From NCBI RefSeq assembly GCF_003243515.1, contig NZ_QFRA01000031.1, forward strand, positions 1 to 21,674: DNA of 21,674 nt. Reading direction: 5' to 3'. Positions 7,683-14,727 of the stretch are shown here, piece after piece. The notes under the pieces are model-generated. The model did no database searches. It had not been told where the DNA came from and saw only the letters and a program-made list of their open reading frames with translations. This DNA is from Corynebacterium kroppenstedtii. Lineage in GTDB: Bacteria; Actinomycetota; Actinomycetes; Mycobacteriales; Mycobacteriaceae. Positions within the stretch are counted from its first letter, which is position 1. Each line of letters begins with the position of its first letter. Made by a program: the position numbers and the translations under genes.

Positions 7683-8579
7683 ATGGCTACTAAAGCAAAG
7701 GAATTTGTCCAACAGCACGCAACGAAGATTGACGATAACCGCAAGCCAACCTCTGATCCGGCGGAGGATAACGCCTTCTTCCCCTCGGCATACTCTCTCG
7801 AGCAATACACCGCAGACACCACCGATTTCTCCGGGCTCGCCACCGAAGACACGTACACCGGCGACCGGTGGAAAGTCCTCGTTATTGCGACCGAAGAGCG
7901 CTACATGCCGATGCAGAACGGCACGTTCTTCTCTACCGGCAACCACCCCGTGGAAACGCTCCTTCCCCTCTATCACATGCACAAAGCAGGTTTCGGGGTC
8001 GATGTCGCGACCATCTCAGGCAGCTCGACGAAGTTCGAATGGTGGGCGTTCCCGTCGGAGGACGACGCGGTCAACGATGCATGGGATGCAATGAAAAGCG
8101 CTTTTAAGCAGCCCAAGAAGCTGAGCGATGTCGTTGCACAAGGGCTCGACGATTACGCCGCAGTGTTCATCCCAGGTGGTCACGGCGCCATGAATGGCGT
8201 GCCGTCGGATAGTTCAGTTGGCGAAGCGCTGCGCTACTTCCTGAACAATGATCGGCTCATTATCACGTTGTGCCACGGGCCTGCAGCTCTCCTCGCGGCG
8301 GGTATCGGGGCCGACGAGAATCCTTTCGCCGGATATAGCGTCGTGGCTTTCCCGGATGCCCTCGACTTCGGCGCCAACATTGAGATTGGCTATCTACCGG
8401 GCGAGATGCCGTGGAAGCTGGGGGAGAAGCTCCAGGAAGCCGGTATCACCATTTCCAACGAGGACATGTCCGGAGCAATCACGTGGGATAGGAATCTTCT
8501 GACAGGGGATAGCCCCTTAGCTGCGAACGCTCTAGGGAAAGAATCGGCGCTCGCCCTGTTGGAAAAATTTGACGGCTAG
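7683..8579 (+). CDS. hchA: Hsp31 molecular chaperone / glyoxalase III (DJ-1/PfpI superfamily)
   Basis: This 298-aa protein aligns over its whole length with E. coli Hsp31 (HchA, about 283 aa), a stress chaperone that also converts methylglyoxal to D-lactate without glutathione. Conserved blocks are AEDNAFFPSAYSL (27-39), STGNHPVETLLPLYHMH (84-100), VFIPGGHGAM (161-170), LCHGPAALL (196-204) and LLTGDSPLAANALGK (272-286). The nucleophile is C197 on the elbow, followed by H198, with E91 as the acidic partner; D228 aligns with the E. coli D214. Of the E. coli metal ligands (H86, E91, H123 in that protein), only the first seems kept (H100); the others align with G105 and M137. The ribosome-binding site is AAAGG at 7674-7678. 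Its product D-lactate could be a substrate for the oxidase at 3832-6774, but this link is inference. Confidence 0.92.
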   Translation: MATKAKEFVQQHATKIDDNRKPTSDPAEDNAFFPSAYSLEQYTADTTDFSGLATEDTYTGDRWKVLVIATEERYMPMQNGTFFSTGNHPVETLLPLYHMHKAGFGVDVATISGSSTKFEWWAFPSEDDAVNDAWDAMKSAFKQPKKLSDVVAQGLDDYAAVFIPGGHGAMNGVPSDSSVGEALRYFLNNDRLIITLCHGPAALLAAGIGADENPFAGYSVVAFPDALDFGANIEIGYLPGEMPWKLGEKLQEAGITISNEDMSGAITWDRNLLTGDSPLAANALGKESALALLEKFDG

Positions 8580-8642
8580 CTAAAAACAACGGCTAGACAG
8601 AATTAAGTTACCAACACTGTAGCTACGCGCGGCCGAGTGGGG

Positions 8643-8648
8643 TAGGTT
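8643..8648 (+). promoter_or_regulatory. -10 hexamer TAGGTT for leaderless lipase gene
   Basis: TAGGTT is followed by six bases and then the ATG at 8655. No Shine-Dalgarno is present. The geometry predicts a leaderless mRNA and favours the first ATG over the one at 8664. Confidence 0.45.
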
Positions 8649-8654
8649 AGCCTC

Positions 8655-9590
8655 ATGATCTCCATGACCGCTCCCCGTCGCACAGTGTTCTTCCTGTGTG
8701 TCATCCTCACGGCCGCGATCACGCTATTGCTGTCGTCCCTGCCTGCCCACGCTGGTGACGCCCAACCTCCGGCGGCCGCCGAATCACCATCCACCGACGG
8801 TCCGCTCCCAGTCATCTACGTTTCCGCCTCCAATGAATCACGGGAGTCCGCGGAATCGTATGCAGATAGCCTGCGCAAGCACGGATTAGACGTTCATGGC
8901 TTCATGACATGGGAGCCAGACGATCCGACCACCAGCCCCTATGTGACCGTCAAGGGCAACTCGGCACGCTTGGCCACCTACGTCGACAAGCTGAAGGAAG
9001 AAACTGGGCACGATAAGTTCGACGTCGTGACGTGGTCCCAAGGTGGACTCGTCACTCGGTACTGGCTCAAAGATTTCGGCGGTGCCGATTTCGTCCGAAA
9101 AGCCGTGATACTTTCCGGGATGATCAAGGGATCGCCCCATCACGCCGATGCCCTGCGCAAAGGTCAATGCCCGCCACCGAATGCACGGCTTTATGTTCCG
9201 AAAGAGCTGCTCAAGAGTCCCAGTGACACATGCTTAGAGATGTCCTCGGAGGGCGAGAGTATTCGCGCGCTCAACACTCCGTCGGAAGCGCTGCCGGGCA
9301 TCAAGTACTACGCCATCACGACGAAACAGGAAATCAACGCCGCACCGTATGACATCAATCTGATGGACGGCCCGGGTGACTACACCAATATCATCACCCA
9401 AGATCTGTGCCCCAATGACATTGTCGGGCACGGTGGGCTGACCAAACTTCCGTCCATGCAGGCGTTGGTGTCCAACCTTCTGAAAGACGACAACCCGACG
9501 ATGCCCTGCATGGCACCCAATTCGCCTGATGGCCTGCCGACTCTCAGGGAGATCATCCCGCTGCTTACCTCCGCTCCGAGCCTTGGTTAA
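8655..9590 (+). CDS. Secreted lipase/esterase (alpha/beta hydrolase, lipase class 2-like)
   Basis: The 311-aa product has a Sec signal peptide: basic MISMTAPRR, a hydrophobic core to about residue 29, and an AHA cleavage site at 31-33. A mature alpha/beta hydrolase follows. It begins with a PVIYVSA strand, then VVTWSQGGLVTRYWL with the presumed nucleophile S128, and ends with a PNDIVGHGGL block in which H259 is the likely catalytic His. An Asp in the segment 242-254 is the likely acid. Four Cys residues after the signal (172, 193, 252, 285) could form disulfides. The elbow reads T-W-S-Q-G rather than the standard G-x-S-x-G. Such enzymes release fatty acids from host or environmental lipids, which suits lipophilic corynebacteria. 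The gene is transcribed alone, with its own promoter, and converges on the nitrobindin-like gene. The true substrate is unknown. Confidence 0.8.
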   Translation: MISMTAPRRTVFFLCVILTAAITLLLSSLPAHAGDAQPPAAAESPSTDGPLPVIYVSASNESRESAESYADSLRKHGLDVHGFMTWEPDDPTTSPYVTVKGNSARLATYVDKLKEETGHDKFDVVTWSQGGLVTRYWLKDFGGADFVRKAVILSGMIKGSPHHADALRKGQCPPPNARLYVPKELLKSPSDTCLEMSSEGESIRALNTPSEALPGIKYYAITTKQEINAAPYDINLMDGPGDYTNIITQDLCPNDIVGHGGLTKLPSMQALVSNLLKDDNPTMPCMAPNSPDGLPTLREIIPLLTSAPSLG

Positions 9591-9602
9591 GTAGCCTCAA
9601 AT

Positions 9603-9638
9603 GCGGGGGGCGCGTTACGTCCGGGACGCCTACCCCGC
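9603..9638. terminator. Strong hairpin between convergent genes (bidirectional terminator)
   Basis: GCGGGG (9603-9608) and GGCG (9609-9612) pair with CCCCGC (9633-9638) and CGCC (9627-9630), leaving a 2-nt bulge that contains part of the stop codon of the minus-strand gene. The stem starts 13 nt after the lipase stop. No T-run flanks it, but the position between two converging genes fits termination in both directions. Confidence 0.5.
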
Positions 9639-10364
9639 GTGGCGAGTGAGTTCCGCCGACATACGAGGAACCATTTCATTGTCGACGGCACGCTCGTCAA
9701 CCCACCCCAAGTGGTTATTCGGCATCAGCCCGTAAAGGCGCTTGCCGGGCCCCAGCGTGGAGGGGCCGGACGCGGTCACCATCGTCGACGCGGACTGCAC
9801 ATCCCATTGGCGCTCAGTCGTCGGCTGGCCATAGAAGATCTCGACCACACCGCTGGCATGCGCGCACACGAATTCGATCTCATCTTTATCGTTAATACGC
9901 CAGAAACCCGATTCGCGCTCACCGGGGCCGGAGGCCTCGCCTTCTTTATTTAGCCTCCATGTCCGAGACTCATATGACAGGTAGTTCTGGCCATCATGAG
10001 CAAACGTAATTTGCTGACCAAAGGGATATTCTTCGCCCGTCGATAGATCCCGAGCTTGTCCTTCGCCCCGCCAGACCCCAACAAGGGGAAGGAGAGCCAG
10101 AAGGCCATCGTGGAGAGAGGGGCCCTGACGTAAATTCGCCGTATCATCCGGGATAGGAAGATCACCAAAAACAGGAATGTTCCGGCTGGCCGTGGTTTTG
10201 GCCTGCTCCGCAGCGCGATTCACGGCCTCATTGCCGTCGAGTTTGTGACCCTGCGGCGTGTCTTCACCAGCGGAACTACCGCTGGGGGAGTGATCTGCCT
10301 GCCGCGCGGAACCAGTTCCGGGAACGCCGAATTTCTGTGCACTGTCTTTGTCGTTTTCAGCCAT
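9630..10364 (-). CDS. Nitrobindin-like heme-binding / FABP-like protein (DUF1794)
   Basis: This 244-aa protein has a variable, hydrophilic N-terminus of about 85 residues followed by the ten-stranded beta-barrel domain of the nitrobindin/THAP4 family. Signature features are GVWRGEG at 96-102, ESRTWR at 132-137, ESGFWR at 151-156 and the C-terminal MSAELTRH with H242, which corresponds to the family's proximal heme ligand. Family members bind ferric heme and react with NO or peroxynitrite; this exact function is inference here. The mycobacterial counterpart lies directly beside a pabC-like gene, matching this neighbourhood. A TACGCT hexamer 7 nt upstream of the ATG suggests a leaderless mRNA. 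It lies 55 bp downstream of the LmeA-like gene on the same strand. Confidence 0.85.
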   Translation of the reverse strand: MAENDKDSAQKFGVPGTGSARQADHSPSGSSAGEDTPQGHKLDGNEAVNRAAEQAKTTASRNIPVFGDLPIPDDTANLRQGPSLHDGLLALLPLVGVWRGEGQARDLSTGEEYPFGQQITFAHDGQNYLSYESRTWRLNKEGEASGPGERESGFWRINDKDEIEFVCAHASGVVEIFYGQPTTERQWDVQSASTMVTASGPSTLGPGKRLYGLMPNNHLGWVDERAVDNEMVPRMSAELTRHAG

Positions 10365-10371
10365 GGTGCCC

Positions 10372-10377
10372 AGCGTA
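10372..10377 (-). promoter_or_regulatory. -10 hexamer TACGCT for leaderless nitrobindin-like gene
   Basis: TACGCT (minus) lies 7 nt before the ATG at 10364, with no Shine-Dalgarno. It indicates a promoter of its own in the 55-bp gap downstream of the LmeA-like gene. Confidence 0.4.
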
Positions 10378-10419
10378 CCGGAGGGGTAGGACTTACCACG
10401 CTCCCATCTGCGCTACCTT

Positions 10420-11358
10420 TTACTCTTTGTCGTTTTCGTATTTCGCTTCCTCAGGTTCCTCCCGCGCCATGGGAGCCAGGTCCGACAAATTAATCGTCAC
10501 ATTTTGTTGGCTAGCCTGCAGGAAAATAGATCCGCCTTCGCAATAAATAAAGTCAGGACGTGCCCTCAGTGGGAGATATTTTCCTTCTAATTGGAGGGAA
10601 AAGGCTTTCTTTATTTCATCCCTAATGTCTTCTGGGATCTCTCGGCCCTTCACAACTGGGGCGTCCTTATCCCTGCTCGCCGGCCCGTCGAGAACCTCGT
10701 AGGCATCCATGGAAATAACGTCGGCTTTAATTCGCAACCGAACTGCAACTGTGGCTGGTTTATCTAACCCACCAATAGAACCACTAAACACCGAATCCGA
10801 TTCCTGACCGCCGTTTGGTGCCGTATTCGCTAATCGTCGGATAGTCAGGTCGGTAATTCCGAGCCGCTCGCCCAAGGCTAATCCGTCCAGTGAGAGCGTC
10901 GTCGATACTGTTTCTACGGGGGCATCCTCGATCCGTCCGTGAAGAATGTCGTGTGTCGACGCCTCAATATTTGTTGCCGAGGAATGGACAGTCACCAAAC
11001 CAAAACCAGGAACGTCGAGATCCTGAGCATCGACCGTAAGCGATGATAACTTCCCGCGCTCGGCTTCATACAAGAAAGGAAATCCGCCGGCTGTCACATC
11101 GGGTTGAACAGGCAAATTGGAGTAGTGTTGCAGTTCACGCGAGATACGAGACTCCGTCCGAGTTGCCACCAATGAGTCTCCCACCCATGCGCACACAGCA
11201 AGAACCATCAGGGCGATAGCGGCGATGATGCCCACTTTGTGCACCGTCCGACGGCGACGAGACCGCGCCACAACGGGCACGGAACCGGCGGGCGAGGAAG
11301 GCTGATGAGTCACCCTTACAGTTTTACCGGTTTCCCGGCTATTCATCGAACTATTCAT
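10420..11358 (-). CDS. LmeA-like DUF2993 envelope protein
   Basis: This protein (312 aa from the ATG at 11358) has a basic cytoplasmic segment (RSRRRRTVHK) followed by one transmembrane helix at about 42-64 (VGIIAAIALMVLAVCAWVG). A beta-rich extracytoplasmic DUF2993 domain follows, with the typical start GGFPFLYEAERGKLSSLTVDAQDL and a C-terminal region ending in an acidic tail. The mycobacterial member at this syntenic position (LmeA) binds phosphoinositides and supports lipomannan elongation in the periplasm; function here is by analogy. The frame is open to an ATG at 11448, but that would overlap the promoter region of the divergent regulator. A TAGTCT hexamer (11378-11383, minus) supports starting at 11358 or 11346. 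The two candidate ATGs result from a 12-bp tandem duplication. Confidence 0.8.
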   Translation of the reverse strand: MNSSMNSRETGKTVRVTHQPSSPAGSVPVVARSRRRRTVHKVGIIAAIALMVLAVCAWVGDSLVATRTESRISRELQHYSNLPVQPDVTAGGFPFLYEAERGKLSSLTVDAQDLDVPGFGLVTVHSSATNIEASTHDILHGRIEDAPVETVSTTLSLDGLALGERLGITDLTIRRLANTAPNGGQESDSVFSGSIGGLDKPATVAVRLRIKADVISMDAYEVLDGPASRDKDAPVVKGREIPEDIRDEIKKAFSLQLEGKYLPLRARPDFIYCEGGSIFLQASQQNVTINLSDLAPMAREEPEEAKYENDKE

Positions 11359-11364
11359 CGAACC
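11341..11364 (-). repeat. 12-bp tandem duplication covering the lmeA-like start
   Basis: ATTCATCGAACT (11341-11352) is followed at once by ATTCATCGAACC (11353-11364), 11 of 12 bases identical. Read on the minus strand it produces two in-frame ATG codons four residues apart (MNSSMNS). Confidence 0.7.
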
Positions 11365-11377
11365 TACAAGCGCAAAT

Positions 11378-11383
11378 AGACTA
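11378..11383 (-). promoter_or_regulatory. Candidate -10 hexamer TAGTCT for the LmeA-like gene
   Basis: TAGTCT (minus) would start transcription near 11371 and give a leader of about 12 nt before the ATG at 11358. A plus-strand TAAAGT at 11413-11418 is the corresponding candidate for the divergent regulator. Confidence 0.3.
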
Positions 11384-11465
11384 TCCGGTTCGGTCAATGG
11401 GGCGAACTGGGCTAAAGTGACCCAGTATTGAGCTGTTGAGCTAGTCAACGAAAAAGGATTACACC

Positions 11466-12143
11466 GTGAGGATAGCGTTACTCACCAATGCCACAAGCGT
11501 GGCCGACGTGCTCCCGCCTTTGGCGCTGTTGCCACACGAGACCGTCATTCTCCCCCCCGACGCTACGTCCTCACGACAACTTGACGACGTCGAACTCGCG
11601 GTTATCGACGTCACAGGCTCTGACCTCCTCGGCGCACGCGAGCTCTGCCGCACCGTTGCCGCTGCTCACCCCGACATGCCCGTCGCCGTCGCCATCGCAG
11701 AAACCAGCCTGATCGCCCTAGATTCGTCCTGGGCCGTCGATGAATTCCTCCTGGCCAGCGCCACGCCAGTCGAAATCGACGCACGCTTCCGGCTCCTGCT
11801 CACCCGTCGGCCAGTCCCCGTCAACGAGATCGACGATTCGAACGTCGTTACCGTCGGTGAGCTTGTTGTTGATGACGCCACATACACTGCGCGGATTCAT
11901 GGCACCCCGCTGGATCTGACGTATAAGGAGTTCGAATTGCTCCGCTTCCTGGTCCAACACTCCGGCCGCGTGTTCACCCGAAAGCAGCTGTTACAAGAGG
12001 TGTGGGGGTACGACTTTTTTGGCGGCACCCGGACTGTCGACGTGCACGTTCGGCGGCTCCGCGCCAAGTTGGGCACTGAGTACGAGGGAATGATCGCTAC
12101 TGTGCGTAACGTCGGCTATAAGGCTATCGACGTTGACGCATGA
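11466..12143 (+). CDS. GlnR-type OmpR-family orphan response regulator
   Basis: This 225-aa protein has an N-terminal receiver-like domain (about 1-115) and a C-terminal winged-helix Trans_reg_C domain (about 130-222). The DNA-binding part contains YKEFELLRFLVQHSGRVFTR and VWGYDFFGGTRTVDVHVRRL, nearly the wording I recall for actinobacterial GlnR. GlnR is a global nitrogen regulator that lacks a dedicated sensor kinase. D48 (AVIDVTG) corresponds to the conserved Asp, but the acidic pocket is atypical and no kinase gene is adjacent. The GTG start has the ribosome-binding site AAGGA (11454-11458) at a 7-nt distance. It is divergent from the LmeA-like gene and precedes mshD, as in mycobacteria. 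I leave the symbol empty because corynebacteria usually rely on AmtR for nitrogen control, so the regulon may differ. Confidence 0.8.
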   Translation: MRIALLTNATSVADVLPPLALLPHETVILPPDATSSRQLDDVELAVIDVTGSDLLGARELCRTVAAAHPDMPVAVAIAETSLIALDSSWAVDEFLLASATPVEIDARFRLLLTRRPVPVNEIDDSNVVTVGELVVDDATYTARIHGTPLDLTYKEFELLRFLVQHSGRVFTRKQLLQEVWGYDFFGGTRTVDVHVRRLRAKLGTEYEGMIATVRNVGYKAIDVDA

Positions 12144-12279
12144 TCGTTGCGTGCCCGAAATTGTGACTCGAAACTATGACTCGCGCCAGAACCCCGGTAG
12201 CCTGTGCGACGAAAGCCAACCACATTCGGCCGGAACAGTACAGACGAGCAGAACCCAGGAATGAGTGAGGATCGTAGTG

Positions 12280-13353
12280 ATGGCAGACGCACCCACGTTC
12301 AACGCACAGCCGTGTGACATCATCACGCAGCTGGTGTTAGGACCAGTTTCTCCCCGGGTTCGCAATGCTCGACAAGCCTCAGCCGATCGCTGGATGGAAA
12401 TCGAAACAATTCTGCACGAGAGCACCCGGCATGACGGCGTCGCACCGTTTTCCGAACAATTCTTGCGCGGGATGGAGGAGCCGGACCTCAATCATTGGCA
12501 CGCGTTAGTCAGGGTCGACGGGCATGTGCGAGGCATTGCAGCCGTCGATCCTTCTGGTCCGGCCGTTGAGCTGGCTGTTCATCCTTCTTACCGACGAGGC
12601 GGACTGGCGACAGCGCTGCAACGTGCGGTGCGAGCACATGCGTCGTCGCTTGGCCTGGGGGATGAGCGTGATATTCACACCAATGGAATTGGGTTGACGT
12701 GGTGGGCGCACGGTGATCTTCCCGCGGCGCGGGCGGCAGCTGAACATATTGGTGCTACCGCTGATCGTGAACTCCTCGTGATGGAGCTTCCCGGGTCTGT
12801 CGTCAAAGATAAGTCTGATAACAATCCCGTTGCTCAGGCAGCAGCAACGCTACCTGACGATGTCACTGTTCTCAGCTGGACGGAATCAGCGCATCGATGG
12901 GGGAAAGACGCGGCCGATGCTGCATGGCTGGCCGTCAATAACGAGGCCTTTGACTGGCACCCCGAACAAGGCGGCTGGGATCAGGCACGGTTGGATCAAG
13001 CCCGGCGTGCATCGTGGTACGACCCTGACGGCGTGCTGTTGCTCTGGGGGAGTGAGGGTGACGACGCCGATTCGCTTCCCCCTCTTCTAGGGTTCCACTG
13101 GACGAAATTAGCGCGCGAGGGTGACGACGAAACCGGGCGTAAAGTCGGCGAAGTGTACGTGATCGGGCTCGCGCGAAAAGCCCAGGGCCGAGGCTTGGGT
13201 CGCGCCTTAACCGCGAAGGGAATTCAGTACCTGGCCAGCAATGATGCGGCCTACGTCGAACTCTATGTTGAGGCGGATAACGCGCCCGCCGTTCACGCGT
13301 ACGAAGCGCTCGGATTCACGGTGGTTGAGCGCCACACACTGTGGAAATTCTGA
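12280..13353 (+). CDS. mshD: Mycothiol synthase (N-acetyltransferase)
   Basis: MshD transfers acetyl from acetyl-CoA to Cys-GlcN-inositol, the last step of mycothiol synthesis in the cytoplasm. The 357-aa protein has two GNAT domains. The N-terminal one has the motif VHPSYRRGGLATAL at 100-113. The C-terminal one contains VYVIGLARKAQGRGLGRALT at 292-311. The MshD-specific block VNNEAFDWHPEQGGWD is at 219-234. The length is a little above the usual 300-320 because of an acidic linker (ELPGSVVKDKSDNNP) and other small inserts. A GTG at 12265 is possible, but GAGGA at 12267-12271 lies 8 nt before the ATG at 12280, which I take as the start. It follows the GlnR-type gene by 136 bp, and the phosphate operon follows. 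Confidence 0.9.
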   Translation: MADAPTFNAQPCDIITQLVLGPVSPRVRNARQASADRWMEIETILHESTRHDGVAPFSEQFLRGMEEPDLNHWHALVRVDGHVRGIAAVDPSGPAVELAVHPSYRRGGLATALQRAVRAHASSLGLGDERDIHTNGIGLTWWAHGDLPAARAAAEHIGATADRELLVMELPGSVVKDKSDNNPVAQAAATLPDDVTVLSWTESAHRWGKDAADAAWLAVNNEAFDWHPEQGGWDQARLDQARRASWYDPDGVLLLWGSEGDDADSLPPLLGFHWTKLAREGDDETGRKVGEVYVIGLARKAQGRGLGRALTAKGIQYLASNDAAYVELYVEADNAPAVHAYEALGFTVVERHTLWKF

Positions 13354-13355
13354 GT

Positions 13356-13377
13356 GTTCACTCTCTGTTCATCTTGA
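13356..13377 (+). promoter_or_regulatory. PHO-box-like direct repeat upstream of pstS
   Basis: GTTCACTCTCT is followed directly by GTTCATCTTGA: two units with GTTCAyy spaced by exactly 11 bp. This is the spacing and core of PhoP-type PHO boxes in actinomycetes. A third, poorer GCTCACT lies at 13382-13388. A TACTTT hexamer at 13405-13410 could be the -10. This fits phosphate-starvation activation of pstSCAB. The box begins 3 nt after the mshD stop codon. Confidence 0.45.
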
Positions 13378-13407
13378 ATCTGCTCACTGGCAACCTCCAC
13401 GGGTTAC

Positions 13408-13421
13408 TTTCAGACCTGAAA
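13408..13421. repeat. Inverted repeat TTTCAG-AC-CTGAAA upstream of pstS
   Basis: A perfect 6-2-6 palindrome overlaps the end of the candidate -10 (TACTTT) of pstS. It could be a regulator site. The 2-nt loop makes an RNA hairpin unlikely. Confidence 0.35.
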
Positions 13422-13529
13422 CCGCATGTGTCGGAATCAGTAGGCGCCGAACGAGGCAGATGACGTCAGCCATCCGACGTGGCTCGTTCTGCTCCTGACC
13501 TGGCGAAATTCCTGAGTCCCGGAGGAAAA

Positions 13530-14645
13530 GTGAACAGGAAACAAGTAGGACGTGGTACTGCCCTGGCTACCATCGCAGCCGTCTCAGCCCTCACCTTGGT
13601 GGGCTGCAATAGTGATGACAACAGTGCGGACGGGGGGTCATCATCGTCCAACGGAGATTCGAACCTCTCTGGCACCATCGGACAGCTCACTGCAGAGGGC
13701 TCATCTGCCCAGCAGAAAGCCATGAGCGTTTTCTCTGCGAAATACTCACAAGCAGTTCCCGGCGCCCAGTTCTCGTACAACAGCACGGGTTCCGGGGCCG
13801 GGCAGAAGCAATTCATAGCCGGACAGGTCAACTTCGGCGGGTCGGATTCGCCGCTTGACGATAGTCAAATGGCTGAGGCGAAGGATAAGAACTGTAAATC
13901 CGACGTCTGGCAGCTCCCCATGGTGATCGGGCCCGTTGCCGTCGCCTATAAGTTAGATGGCGTTGACAGGGTCGCCCTCAGCCCCGAAGTGATCGCCAAG
14001 ATTTTCAAGGGCGAGATCAAGAAGTGGAATGACGACGCCATCAAGAAACTCAATGATGGAGTTAATCTTCCCGATAAAGACATCAAGGTTATCTATCGTT
14101 CAGATGAATCGGGAACCTCAGATAATTTCCAAAAGTTCTTGAAGGCATCCGCGCCGGGGCAGTGGGATTCCGAAGGGAAAGCGTTCCCCTCCACCACAGG
14201 GTCGGGAGCGAATGGGTCGTCCGGCGTCGTCCAGGAAGTCGGAGCCACCGATGGGGCTATCACATATGTGGAAGCCGGATTCGCCAAAGAAGCCAAGCTG
14301 AAAGAGGCGGCGATCGATTTCGGGCAAGGCCCCGTCGAACTCAATAAAGAGACCGTCGGCAATGCCTTAGACAAGCTCACATATAAAGGTGAGGGCAACA
14401 ACATGGTTGTCGATACCGACGCTCTGTTCGGTCTGAAAGAGAAAGACAGCTACCCGCTGTTCCTCACCACCTATGAACTGGTGTGCTCGAAGTACCAAGA
14501 TTCGTCTACCGGTGATCGCGTCCGCGACTTCCTGACCGTCGCCATCAATGATGGGCAGGACTCGAATTTGGAAGACCAGGGTTATATTCCGGTCACCGGT
14601 CAATTGAAAGACAAATTGACCAGCGCGATTAAAGAAATCAAGTAA
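13530..14645 (+). CDS. pstS: Phosphate ABC transporter substrate-binding lipoprotein PstS
   Basis: PstS captures inorganic phosphate outside the membrane and delivers it to PstCA. The start is the GTG at 13530 with the ribosome-binding site GGAGG at 13521-13525; a frame open to 13479 adds 17 residues without signal-peptide character. The 371-aa precursor has a lipoprotein signal (MNRKQVGRGT...) with lipobox LVGC and lipidated C26, then a Ser/Asn/Asp-rich linker. Phosphate-binding loops are EGSSAQ (56-61), NSTGSGAG (84-91), GSDSP (104-108) and RSDESGT (190-196), the last with the Arg-Asp pair typical of PstS. It is the first gene of pstSCAB, with a hairpin after its stop codon, and probably responds to a PhoP/PhoR-type system. 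Confidence 0.96.
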   Translation: MNRKQVGRGTALATIAAVSALTLVGCNSDDNSADGGSSSSNGDSNLSGTIGQLTAEGSSAQQKAMSVFSAKYSQAVPGAQFSYNSTGSGAGQKQFIAGQVNFGGSDSPLDDSQMAEAKDKNCKSDVWQLPMVIGPVAVAYKLDGVDRVALSPEVIAKIFKGEIKKWNDDAIKKLNDGVNLPDKDIKVIYRSDESGTSDNFQKFLKASAPGQWDSEGKAFPSTTGSGANGSSGVVQEVGATDGAITYVEAGFAKEAKLKEAAIDFGQGPVELNKETVGNALDKLTYKGEGNNMVVDTDALFGLKEKDSYPLFLTTYELVCSKYQDSSTGDRVRDFLTVAINDGQDSNLEDQGYIPVTGQLKDKLTSAIKEIK

Positions 14646-14694
14646 TCCGAGGGAACGTGTCATTTGAGACCTTTTGGATTGTGCGTTCCCCGGA
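14646..14694 (+). terminator. Hairpin between pstS and pstC (attenuator)
   Basis: TCCG (14646-14649) and GGGAACG (14651-14657) pair with CGTTCCC (14684-14690) and CGGA (14691-14694), giving an 11-bp stem with one bulged A and a 26-nt loop. It starts right after the pstS stop (14643-14645). No T-run follows. The likely role is 3'-end stabilisation or partial termination, so that the binding protein is made in excess over the channel. Confidence 0.55.
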
Positions 14695-14727
14695 TACAGC
14701 CAAGTTCAAGCGTTCCTATAGACCCCA

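Noticed and set aside
12158..12184. Direct repeats of TGACTCG between the GlnR-type gene and mshD
   Set aside because: Only 7 bp long and not symmetric; no known motif. Kept as a note only.
13479..13529. Longer PstS start at 13479
   Set aside because: It would bury the signal peptide behind 17 residues, and GGAGG lies directly before the GTG at 13530.
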